16,525 bases of DNA from Phoronis ovalis. Its lineage: Eukaryota; Phoronida; Phoronidae. Below the pieces are notes generated by a model. It made no database searches, was not told the origin of the DNA, and was given only the letters and a program-made list of their open reading frames with translations. Each line of letters opens with the position of its first letter. Position 1 is the stretch's first letter. The position numbers and the translations under genes are program-made. Of the stretch, positions 10,301 through 16,525 are shown piece after piece. The stretch lies in contig JAOXYB010023480.1 of the NCBI GenBank assembly GCA_028565635.1, positions 1 to 16,525 on the forward strand. Reading direction: 5' to 3'.

Positions 10301-13300
10301 ACATGGCACACACACACGTTTTTTCTACAAGGATTCATGTTAATTTGTTTTACAGGGCAAGTGATAAAAAGAAAAGCTTAGCAGCTCAAAAAGCTGCCTC
10401 ACAGAAACGATTAGTTCAACCCCATAAAAGGTATCAAGATTCTGCTGCAGTAGACTTGGCTAAAAAGAAACAGTCAGTTGAACGTAGGAAAGAGGAGCTG
10501 GTAAGTGAAGTGTACAGATGCGTATAAAGGAATTCAGACTGAAGTTTTCTTTCAAAATGACTTCTCAATGGATAAGTTCATAGATGAAAGTATGATAGAA
10601 TTCTGCTTGATGACGATCATTTTAGAGGTCATTAAATTTTATGTAACAATATACATTTTCCTACACAGTATCTTAATAGTATATGTGGAAATTAATTCTT
10701 TTTAAGAACTGCTGGATTGGTACACATATACTATAATATTAATAATGTTTTATGTTTTTATAATGTTTCTTCTGTTTTGTAATTTAACAGAAAGATCTGT
10801 TACTAAAAGTTAGAAAAGATGCTACAAGAGAAGAATTTGAAAATAGGAATTCTGGTCGCTTCCGACGTATCTTTCCGCCTGATGATAAATTCCGTCAAGA
10901 AAAATATGCACAATTATTACAAGATGCATTTTCTACCTTCCTTCAAGGACGAGCATCCACTTTCCAGAAGGAAATTCACAGGACTTATAATCAAAAACTT
11001 AAGGTAAGCAATGCTGGCAAATAATATCATTGTTTGTTTTAAAAATACTGTGATTTTAGTATTAGTGTTTATTTTGTCATGTCACAATCACGAGAGTCAA
11101 TATATAAGTTGTACAATGTTCAGTCTCTGCTTTGTTTTAGTTTTTGTAAAATCACAAGTGTGATATATTGTTTTATCCAGTTAATAGTGGACCATGTTAA
11201 AACTGTAGTTTATTATCTAAAGTATGCTGTTAGGAGTTCTAAATTGTAGTTAAAAATATGTCCTAAATTTTTTAGGAAGCTGATGTGTTAGATTTGTTAG
11301 CCCAGTGTGAAGCAGATGAGGAAGAGGGAAGAGTCATGGTGTCTAATAAAGTTCGTGGTCCCCCTGTAAGTATTTGAAGTCTTATGCATCAACAGTTACA
11401 AACTCATATATTTGTACAAGGCAAACTTGGTTTACTGAAGCAGTTACAAACATGGAGTAACTTTATAAAGTGAAGTTATGGTCATCGTTAACTTCACCCA
11501 TAAGACTTGTGCAGTTAAATCCAGCTGTAACTTTACTTTTGTTCTTCCTTAGCACTTTATTTTATTCCCACTTTCATGAACATTGCATCCTATTTTATTA
11601 TTATACTGCTTGTTGAAAATATTTTTAGAAAAATTCCTAGTTAGTGAAAGTTCCCTCTACACATTTGATTTTAATGTGTCGAGTTATATTGTTTCATAAT
11701 CAAAATAAAGCTTGTACTTGCCCTGCTTCTAAAGGTCTTGAAATTATTTCATTTTTTCTTCAGCCACTTTCAAGTATGCCTACTAGTCGTTCTGAGCCTC
11801 AAGATGAAATGCTTGAGGATGAAGAAGAGTCCAGCGAGGAAGATGATGTTGCTTCAACCATTGCTGCACACCGACACCCATCAGCTAGACAACGTCCCCT
11901 GTCATCAAATCCATCTAATCATGATGTACACAAATCATCCTCTGTATCATCTCGACCAGAATCAGCTAATAAGACAAATTTGAGGCCTGTATCTGCATCA
12001 CGTCCTCTGTCTGGATCCAGAACAAGGGCTTTATCGAGACCAACTAGTGGCAATAATCGTTTGTTGACCCCAGTAGATCAAAAGCAAAAAGCTTTGGTAT
12101 GTTGTTCAGTTGTCATCATTAATTTCTGTATGTATCATAAGTATATACAAAATTTACATCATACTTTATATAAAAATGGTGTTACAATTGATATCAGTTT
12201 TTGCAGTATTCATTAATTTTGCTGTGCAGATGCAATCTTGTCGAAAACATGTTTCCAATATGACTGCGGAATTTGATCATTGATATTATCAATGTTTTTG
12301 TTTTAAAACTTCATTTCTTGTTCAAATTTCAAAAAAGTCACCTATACAATTTGCTGTTTCAGTTGCAAAATTTGTTATTCCTGTTGCAGAATATGGGGAA
12401 AAATTATTGCATAAGTGTAGCTTTTCACTGTGGAATTCCAACTGGACTGCAAAATGATGACCACAGTTCAGTTGTATATTTCATATCACATCATGTTGAT
12501 GTTGTTATCTACAACTGCACATCCGGCTCCATGTTTTTAAATGTGTGTTCTGTTTGTCCTGCTGCATGTGCAGGCTGATGTGAAGATAGTGATATGTACT
12601 TAGTGCAGTGGTTTATTGTTTTAGGAGGAAGCAGCAGCTGCAGCTGCAGCAAAGGAAGAGGAGGAAGATCTAACAAGGCGCACCCTGGTGGCAATGAATG
12701 ATATGAGAATAAAATTCCCAGGAAAAAGTGATGATGAAGCAGAGTGGATTCTTGATAGGGTATGAAATTATATACGAACAGTTCTGTTTCAGTTTTAATC
12801 AGTATTGTCATCAACATTTAATTATTGGTTAGTGTTTTATTTGTTAACATGCTGATGTGGGCAGTGTTTTTTTCTACCTTTTGTAATCAAATGATACATA
12901 CCAAAACGTTGACTCAGGCTGCTATGTATATAATTTGAAATTAATGAAAATACATATTGCTACAAATAGCCTTCACATCTTAAAACCTTAACACAATATG
13001 AGGAACATATTAAAAATAAAAAGAATTAATGAAAAGTTAGTGGGATTGATATGCTTTTGACAAAGAGTGAACATTAATGCATTTAATTTAATTCTATTCT
13101 TTCATTCAGATACATGAAAACTGGAAATTCCACAAACCTCGGATAGCATCATATTGGCTAGTCAAACTTGATTCGATTAAGAGGAGAAAGGTAATATAAC
13201 AGTAATAAATGTATCTTTAACCTGGTTTTTAATATTTAATTAATTAGTATGGTTGCTACTGACGTAGTACATGTGAATTTATCCAACCAAATATTCCAAC

Positions 13301-14975
13301 TGCATCTAGTGATGAGTTGAAGTTGTGATTGAAAATTTCCTGCTGTGGCAAAAGTGAATCTGTTATTAAATATAACAACAGTACTTGCAAAAATTTCTAC
13401 TATTGACTTTTGTCATTGTAGGTTGTAGATATAGTTAGGTCCAATGTTCGAGCAGTGGTACTAAGAACTTGGAGAGTGGCTGATGTTGATAGTTTACGTC
13501 TGTTTCGTATATTTAGTCGAGTTTTCAACAGACTTTTATGGAGTCATGGACAAGGATTATGGAATTGCTTTTCAACAAATGGGTAAGTATGTTTTTAACA
13601 TAAACAGCTGTCGCCCAAATTTCTCACTAAAATAAAAAGATATAGACTCTAGGTTGAAATTGGCCACACCAAAAAGATAAGTTGTTCCCCTTTAAACCCA
13701 GGTTGTAGGGCTTTCAAACATTATTTTTTAAGTGTTTTTAAAATAGGTGAAAGCCCTTAAAACCGAGTTGGTTGGTCTTTTTTAGTGTTAAAAAGAAAAA
13801 ATAATAAAAAAAAAGAAACAAGATTTATTTTTAAAAATGGGGTGACACCTGTTAAACAAAATTTCTTTTTGGTCTGGCCTAAGCACAAACTTTCTTTACA
13901 ATGAATGAACTCTAACAGTTGACTTTATCCTGCTTTGCAGGAACTCTTAAAAAATTTACCCATATTTATATACAGCAAATAAGTTGATTGGGTCAAAATC
14001 TGCAGCAGAACAATATTTGAGATTGCAGTTCATTTTTATAGATATAGGAATTATTTTGGCAGTTTTCACTGACAAAGTTATGAGGAGTTCTGTGCTTCAT
14101 GATATGGAATAAATGTAGTTAGTATTTTAAACATCAAATGTTATTCCTGGATCTAAACATTTATTTGTGACAGATGATATTTATATCAAACATATTGGTT
14201 AGTTGACATGTTTTTAGTTGCATTCTTTTACCAATCCTTAGCTATTTATTATTTTTGTTTTTATTTTTAGAAGTTCATGGGAAACAATCTTTAGCAAAAG
14301 TACTGAAGTAATAAGTGACACGGAAATGAACTGTTGTCGACGCATTGTCCAGTTGTGCCGTGATTGCTTATTAATCGTTTATCAGTTTGCATCAGAAGCT
14401 AAGGCAGCCCAGGCTAACCATACTTTATCGAATAATGGGGATGTACTAAGGTCAAGGTAAAAGATTCATATTTAAAATGAACTGTTTTATAAATTATACA
14501 TTTATAAATTTGCATAAGAAACGTAGCCTTCGCGTTTTGCAAATTGACCCCAAAGATCAGTCAAATTACCTGTATTACAATTTCTGTAACTTCTAAAGAA
14601 GGATTTTTATGAAAGTTTGTGTATTTACGACTATTGTTTTTCTCCACTAGAAACTGTCATACAAATGGTGTGTTGTTGGTTTAGATCATCACTTTGTAAG
14701 CTCAGATCACAACTCGTTTGTCTGTGGTAAAATGTAGGTGTGAATCAAACGCACTGGTGGACTAACGATTTGACCAGGAAACCACATTACTTACATTGTC
14801 TTGTGCTGGCCCAAGAAGCAAATAAGTTGATTAAGAACTCACCAAATATTCTATACTTCATATTCTTCATTTTAGGGGTCCATCAACTTGGAATCCCACT
14901 AATTCTGTGAGTGGTCAGCAGATGTCGCAAAAATCTAATTCATTGAATGGTTCACTGAATATGTATGGCTCATGA
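4262..14975 (+). CDS. TTLL7: TTLL7, tubulin polyglutamylase (17 coding exons, complete)
   Basis: Join: 4262-4352, 6101-6310, 6537-6594, 7738-7869, 8179-8337, 8573-8789, 9184-9507, 9957-10051, 10356-10500, 10791-11003, 11276-11365, 11764-12096, 12625-12759, 13110-13190, 13422-13582, 14271-14456, 14876-14975. This is 2,730 nt, or 909 residues. Every intron is GT-AG and every phase matches. TTLL enzymes use ATP to ligate glutamate onto glutamate side chains of tubulin tails; mammalian TTLL7 prefers beta-tubulin and can start and extend chains. Seen here: a core at about 88-430 with RINHFPGMGEICRKD (142-156), FIVKPANGAMGNG (205-217), KCDLRIYVLV (249-258), MHLTNYS (294-300), GFD (382-384) and LLEINRSPSFG (395-405). 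D384, E397 and N399 fit the family magnesium ligands, with the same 13-residue D-to-E spacing as in TTL. A basic segment follows (429-477), then the TTLL7-type C-terminal domain (about 705-845). The human protein, from memory, has 887 residues. The start has an in-frame TAA at 4250, A at -3, and MPS as in human TTLL7. I infer that it acts on microtubules in neurons and cilia. Confidence 0.95.
4353..6100 (+). other. TTLL7 intron 1
   Basis: This is the longest intron (1,748 nt). It is strongly AT-rich. A short frame with five tryptophans (ATG at 5209, 38 codons) and a hairpin AGCTTC/GAAGCT at 5653-5670 followed by a T-run are present, but nothing identifiable is encoded. Confidence 0.8.
6101..6310 (+). 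CDS. TTLL7: TTLL7 coding exon 2 (residues 31-100)
   Basis: The exon encodes a Ser/Met/Pro-rich N-terminal stretch, then a lysine run (K81-K86) and NPVTANLSGTRYEI. This matches the basic run and the start of the TTL core in human TTLL7. The acceptor is TTTTTTTAG|AT and the donor is G|GTGGGT. A second acceptor at 6061 (TTATTTTCAG) is also in frame and would add 13 residues. The lysine run sits near residue 81 here and near residue 35 in the human protein, so the N-terminus is about 45 residues longer. Confidence 0.9.
6537..6594 (+). CDS. TTLL7: TTLL7 coding exon 3 (residues 101-120)
   Basis: A short 58-nt exon encoding VRTIAEKLGFIVGKDEDYN, the start of the TTL N-domain. The acceptor is TTTGCAG|TT and the donor is TG|GTAAGC. 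It fits exon 2 in phase 1 and exon 4 in phase 2. It aligns with the VRLVIDEMGF region of the human protein. Confidence 0.9.
6595..7737 (+). other. TTLL7 intron 3
   Basis: A 1,143-nt intron. It contains the GC-richer and T-rich repeat segment at 7140-7313. The rest is AT-rich and holds nothing that I recognise. Confidence 0.85.
7140..7313. repeat. Diverged tandem repeat in intron 3
   Basis: AAGTACGAGCAGC at 7157 recurs as AAGTGCGAGCAGC at 7273 and as AAGTGCGAGCA at 7303. GGCAGCCATTTTTTTT at 7172 recurs as GGCAACCATTTTTTTT at 7248. Long T-runs separate the units. It reads as an inserted repetitive element, not coding sequence. Confidence 0.6.
7738..7869 (+). CDS. TTLL7: TTLL7 coding exon 4 (residues 120-164)
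   Basis: The exon encodes YLLWNDS and then QRINHFPGMGEICRKDCLAR, one of the most conserved blocks of the polyglutamylase branch of TTLLs. The acceptor is TGTTACAG|T and the donor is AA|GTAAGT. An open frame runs upstream to an ATG at 7586, but intron 3 separates that stretch from the coding exon. Confidence 0.95.
7870..8178 (+). other. TTLL7 intron 4
   Basis: A 309-nt AT-rich intron; no internal feature seen. Confidence 0.9.
8179..8337 (+). CDS. TTLL7: TTLL7 coding exon 5 (residues 164-217)
   Basis: The exon encodes VRPEDYGFVPRTWILP, a run of five lysines, and FIVKPANGAMGNG. K208 in the FIVKP block is the ATP-binding lysine by family knowledge, and the glycine-rich stretch is the nucleotide loop. 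The acceptor is TTTCCTAG|A and the donor is GG|GTAAGG. Confidence 0.95.
8573..8789 (+). CDS. TTLL7: TTLL7 coding exon 6 (residues 217-289)
   Basis: The exon encodes IVQEYLDKPFLIEG (ATP-binding hinge) and KCDLRIYVLVTSCDP, followed by HDGLVR and EKY. D251 and R253 match the catalytic and glutamate-binding pair of the TTL fold. The donor ATA|GTAAGT ends the exon in phase 0. The upstream ATG at 8442 lies in the intron and is not a start. Confidence 0.95.
8790..9183 (+). other. TTLL7 intron 6
   Basis: A 394-nt intron. An AG at 8893 followed by a ten-codon open stretch is the only exon-like signal, and the frame stops at once. Confidence 0.9.
9184..9507 (+). CDS. TTLL7: TTLL7 coding exon 7 (residues 290-397)
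   Basis: The exon encodes DTLYMHLTNYSINKHSE, then YRMCRPGAPPGSDSVCFE and GFDVILDRKLRPWLLE. It contains D384 and E397, two of the three magnesium ligands expected for the family. The acceptor is TGTTACAG|GAT and the donor is GAA|GTAAGT, both phase 0. At 324 nt it is one of the two longest coding exons. Confidence 0.96.
9508..9956 (+). other. TTLL7 intron 7
   Basis: A 449-nt AT-rich intron splitting the LLE|INR active-site block; no internal feature seen. Confidence 0.9.
9957..10051 (+). CDS. TTLL7: TTLL7 coding exon 8 (residues 398-429)
   Basis: The exon encodes INRSPSFGTNEQIDLDIK, which closes the ATP-grasp active site. N399 is the third expected magnesium ligand. The acceptor is TGTTACAG|ATC and the donor is AG|GTATTA, a weaker match than its neighbours. 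Confidence 0.95.
10052..10355 (+). other. TTLL7 intron 8
   Basis: A 304-nt intron. A short CA run at 10305-10317 is the only simple repeat. Confidence 0.9.
10356..10500 (+). CDS. TTLL7: TTLL7 coding exon 9 (residues 429-477), basic microtubule-binding segment
   Basis: Fifteen of 49 residues are Lys or Arg, with blocks SDKKKSL, QKRL, HKRY, KKKQ and ERRKEEL. In the elongating TTLLs (4, 5, 6, 7, 9, 11, 13) this position holds the cationic microtubule-binding domain. The acceptor is TTTTACAG|G and the donor is CTG|GTAAGT. Confidence 0.93.
10791..11003 (+). CDS. TTLL7: TTLL7 coding exon 10 (residues 478-548)
   Basis: The exon encodes a predicted helix (LLLKVRKDATREEFENR), the conserved block RFRRIFPPDDK, and AFSTFLQGRASTFQKEI. 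All align with human TTLL7 just past the microtubule-binding segment. The acceptor is TTTAACAG|AAA and the donor is AAG|GTAAGC, phase 0 at both ends. Confidence 0.95.
11276..11365 (+). CDS. TTLL7: TTLL7 coding exon 11 (residues 549-578)
   Basis: The exon encodes EADVLDLLAQCEADEEEG and then VRGPP, matching the EEDILDLLEQCE and TRGPKP blocks of human TTLL7. The acceptor is TTTTTTAG|GAA and the donor is CCT|GTAAGT. It is phase 0 at both ends. Confidence 0.93.
11366..11763 (+). other. TTLL7 intron 11
   Basis: A 398-nt intron. Its last 120 nt are open in the frame of exon 12, with an ATG at 11644, but the conserved GPP|PLSSMP junction shows it is spliced out. Confidence 0.9.
11764..12096 (+). CDS. 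TTLL7: TTLL7 coding exon 12 (residues 579-689), disordered linker
   Basis: The exon opens with PLSSMP, as in human TTLL7. An acidic run (DEMLEDEEESSEEDD) and then a Ser/Arg/Pro-rich tract with repeated SRP and ASR units follow. The human linker has the same character but little identity, so this part evolves fast. The acceptor is TTTTCTTCAG|CCA and the donor is TTG|GTATGT. The open frame continues upstream to 11644 only by chance. Confidence 0.92.
12097..12624 (+). other. TTLL7 intron 12
   Basis: A 528-nt intron between the disordered linker and the C-terminal domain. It holds a 101-codon plus-strand frame (12273-12578) with good internal acceptors (12361, 12390) but no good donor before the stop. 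Confidence 0.85.
12625..12759 (+). CDS. TTLL7: TTLL7 coding exon 13 (residues 690-734)
   Basis: The exon starts with EE and a run of seven alanines coded by GCA and GCT, then KEEEEDL. The conserved C-terminal domain follows with TLVAMNDMRIKFPGKSDDEA, which matches human KDMKIRFPGKSDAE. The acceptor is TTGTTTTAG|GAG and the donor is AGG|GTATGA. The alanine run is not in the human protein as I recall it. Confidence 0.93.
12760..13109 (+). other. TTLL7 intron 13
   Basis: A 350-nt AT-rich intron; no internal feature seen. Confidence 0.9.
13110..13190 (+). CDS. TTLL7: TTLL7 coding exon 14 (residues 735-761)
   Basis: The exon encodes NWKFHKPRIASYWLVKLDSI and then KRRK. This matches the human TTLL7 block NWKYHKTKVASYWLIKLDS, a part of the protein not shared with other TTLLs. 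The acceptor is TTCATTCAG|ATA and the donor is AAG|GTAATA. Confidence 0.94.
13422..13582 (+). CDS. TTLL7: TTLL7 coding exon 15 (residues 762-815)
   Basis: The exon encodes VVDIVRSNVRAVVLRTWRV and then RIFSRVFNRLLWSHGQGLWN, nearly identical to the end of the human TTLL7 C-terminal domain. The acceptor is TCATTGTAG|GTT and the donor is GG|GTAAGT, phase 2. Confidence 0.94.
13583..14270 (+). other. TTLL7 intron 15
   Basis: A 688-nt intron that contains the foldback element at 13662-13879. The remainder is AT-rich without recognisable content. Confidence 0.9.
13662..13879. mobile_element. Foldback, MITE-like element in intron 15
   Basis: The ends GGCCACACCAAAAAG (13662) and CTTTTTGGTCTGGCC (to 13879) are inverted repeats; over 25 bp they match at 21 positions. 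A second, inner inverted pair AGGGCTTTCA (13707) and TGAAAGCCCT lies around the centre. The 218-bp element encodes no protein. I could not define a target site duplication, so the family is unknown. Confidence 0.6.
14271..14456 (+). CDS. TTLL7: TTLL7 coding exon 16 (residues 815-877)
   Basis: The exon encodes GSSWETIFSKSTEV, matching human GSSWESIFNKSPEV, then CCRRIVQLCRDCLLIVY, a probable helix with several cysteines that is also seen in the human protein. The acceptor is TTATTTTTAG|A and the donor is AG|GTAAAA. Confidence 0.93.
14457..14875 (+). other. TTLL7 intron 16
   Basis: A 419-nt intron, slightly less AT-rich than its neighbours; no exon or repeat is clear. Confidence 0.85.
14876..14975 (+). 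CDS. TTLL7: TTLL7 coding exon 17 (residues 877-909, stop)
   Basis: The exon encodes GPSTWNPTNSVSGQQ and a Ser/Asn-rich tail ending in NMYGS before TGA at 14973. The acceptor is TCATTTTAG|G, phase 2. The tail shows no clear match to the human C-terminus beyond its low complexity. The splice signals and phase support it, but a different terminal exon in some transcripts cannot be excluded. Confidence 0.85.
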
Positions 14976-15715
14976 CAGCAGAGCTCACCTGAAATGTAAT
15001 CCTTACAAAATCTACAGCTTCTTGATAATGGAATAACATGTAGTATTGTGCTGTGAGAGTTTCCATCAATAAATAGCTGTATGCTGTGGTGGTGAACAGC
15101 ACAGCCATTATATTCTCTAAATATTCTAAAGTTTGAAAATGTTTCAATGCTTTGTTACCCAATCATCAGCTAATCACTCCCGGGGCATCACCTGGTCCAG
15201 GTTAGTGTGTGGTGATATAGCTATGTAAGACCTGCATATTATCAGAACTGAAGTCTATGAGAACTGGTGTCTGCCGGCGTGAACGACCAATGTTGTTAAA
15301 GCTGACACTAAAAAAAATGTTGAGTTTGCTACATAACTTGGAAGATCACTGTGCAAAGTATTTGTAGAATTGATTGAGATAATGAAAAAAACCTGGTTGA
15401 ATGTCCACTTAATTATATTTGTTATCATTGTACATAAGCATTTTATGTATTGATTTAAGCTTTACTATAAAATCTAGCTTTGATATTGCCTCCGCCAGTT
15501 GTAAATTAGTTCTCATTGTTCAAATATTAAGCATTTCGTGTAATGATTTAATGAAGCTGCTGTATAAAATATAGCTTTGATGCTGCCTATGTGAGCTATG
15601 TAAAGGTTTTCTGCCTTATAATTTCGTTACAACTTTTTATGGATAAATTAAATGTCACATTTTACATTGTCTACAGAAGCGTTGTTTGTTATACTAATAA
15701 AAAAATTTACCATCA
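14976..15715 (+). other. TTLL7: Probable TTLL7 3' untranslated region
   Basis: Follows the TGA. AATAAA occurs at 15068-15073 and 15696-15701; the second is a plausible main signal. A Pumilio-type octamer TGTACATA lies at 15429-15436, but one copy can be chance. The true end is not determinable here. Confidence 0.45.
15436..15587 (+). repeat. Direct duplication in the 3' flank
   Basis: Copy 1 (15436-15490) and copy 2 (15529-15587) both run from AAGCATTT through TATAAAAT, TAGCTTTGAT and TGCC. Copy 2 has a 4-nt insertion (about GAAG). The period is about 93 to 97 bp. Confidence 0.75.
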
Positions 15716-16525
15716 AAATGAAGAATGAGAGAACAATTACATCAATTGTCCAAGGTAGATTGTTCAAACTGCCCATAAACACAAAAGTAATAGGTTCTTT
15801 AGTTACTTTAGAGAAAGAAACTGCATTTTAATTGTAAAAATATACTATTAACAAATAACCTCCTTAATGCACCTAAAATTAACTAACAAGTCTTCACATT
15901 TTCCTTAGTTTATAGCATAATATGTTTTTTCCATATCTTTGAAAAATAAGTGATGGAGAATTCTGTTCAGTAACTAATTAAGATAACCATTTGCAGCATC
16001 CTCACTCACTTCATTCCTTGCTATGGTTCACTTAATTACCAATAGGTGGGTATTTCGGACATCAGAATCAGGCAAATCTCAACCTTTACCTGAAAGATCT
16101 ACTTTCAGTGAAAAATTGCATTTATAAATTGTGACTCTTCTGTTTACACTAACTCCACCCATATTTAAATAAACAGTAAACACAGTCTCGTGCAAAAATG
16201 ACGAGAAAGAACGCAACAATGTCGGATAATGCTAGCATAAGAGTTTTATAAATAAAACATTTTTTTCTAAGCCGAATATATCGTTTTTTAAGAAATTCAC
16301 TCTTATAAAAATAAGAAATTACCCATTCGGGAGAAGATGTAATATCTCGAACAGTGATTTATGACATAACTAAGGAATACTCGTTGCAGAGATTGACCCC
16401 ACTCAGCTGTACACACTGAAAATAAACAAAATTACAGAGGAATAATTCTTTAAGGCTAAGTCGGACCCTCGTCACCGTTTAAATAAAAATGCATGAAAAA
16501 TCCGCATTACATTTTTTTCATATAA
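15716..16525. other. Downstream flank
   Basis: AT-rich DNA without a recognised gene. More AATAAA hexamers occur at 16168-16173 and 16251-16256, so a longer 3' end is possible. Short frames such as the 17-codon one with ATG at 16199 are not supported. Confidence 0.5.

Noticed and set aside
11644-11763. In-frame upstream extension and ATG ahead of exon 12
   Set aside because: The conserved GPP|PLSSMP junction, with a good donor at 11366 and acceptor at 11763, shows that this stretch is intron.
12509-12817. Minus-strand frame of 102 codons rich in Leu and Pro
   Set aside because: It lies antisense to exon 13, and its leucine runs mirror the GCAGCAGCT repeat.
4262-14975. Assignment to TTLL6, TTLL4 or TTLL5 instead of TTLL7
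   Set aside because: The C-terminal blocks (RIKFPGKSD, ASYWLVKLDS, FNRLLWSHGQGLWN) match TTLL7 and are absent from the other family members as I know them.
14935-15162. Minus-strand frame of 75 codons
   Set aside because: It overlaps the TTLL7 terminal exon and 3' region in antisense, with no recognised motif.

Overview
The window is AT-rich eukaryotic nuclear DNA. Its genes are split by GT-AG introns of about 220 to 1,750 bp, and there are no bacterial-style operons or ribosome binding sites. By protein similarity it comes from an animal. Base composition, intron sizes and divergence from the human protein suggest an invertebrate; I cannot place it more precisely without a search.

One gene dominates: a complete plus-strand gene from the ATG at 4262 to the TGA ending at 14975. 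It has 17 coding exons, all joined in compatible phase, and encodes about 909 residues (922 with an alternative acceptor). It is recognisable along its whole length as TTLL7, a tubulin polyglutamylase of the tubulin tyrosine ligase-like family. The order is: a divergent Ser/Met-rich N-terminus, the TTL ATP-grasp catalytic core (exons 2 to 8), the basic microtubule-binding segment (exons 9 to 10), an acidic and Ser/Arg-rich linker (exons 11 to 13), and the C-terminal domain special to TTLL7 (exons 13 to 16). The ATP, acceptor and magnesium residues I can identify are all present, so the enzyme should be active. A probable 5' untranslated exon part begins at 4185 and carries several upstream ATGs. 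A further untranslated exon may end at 3224.

Upstream (1 to 3100) there is no recognised gene, but a CpG-rich island at about 2393 to 2552 lies in the AT-rich flank. On the minus strand it holds an open first exon ending in a consensus donor. This joins in phase to an open terminal exon at 320 to 194, so a small unrecognised gene may run head-to-head with TTLL7. The rest of the upstream flank holds degenerate tandem repeats and inverted repeats.

Repeats elsewhere: a foldback, MITE-like element in intron 15 (13662 to 13879), a diverged tandem repeat in intron 3 (7140 to 7313), a 25-bp palindrome at 3303 to 3327 and a direct duplication in the 3' flank (15436 to 15587). The 3' flank (14976 to 16525) has several poly(A) signals and no recognised coding sequence. 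I see no CRISPR, rRNA, tRNA or viral gene, and no clearly new multi-gene system.
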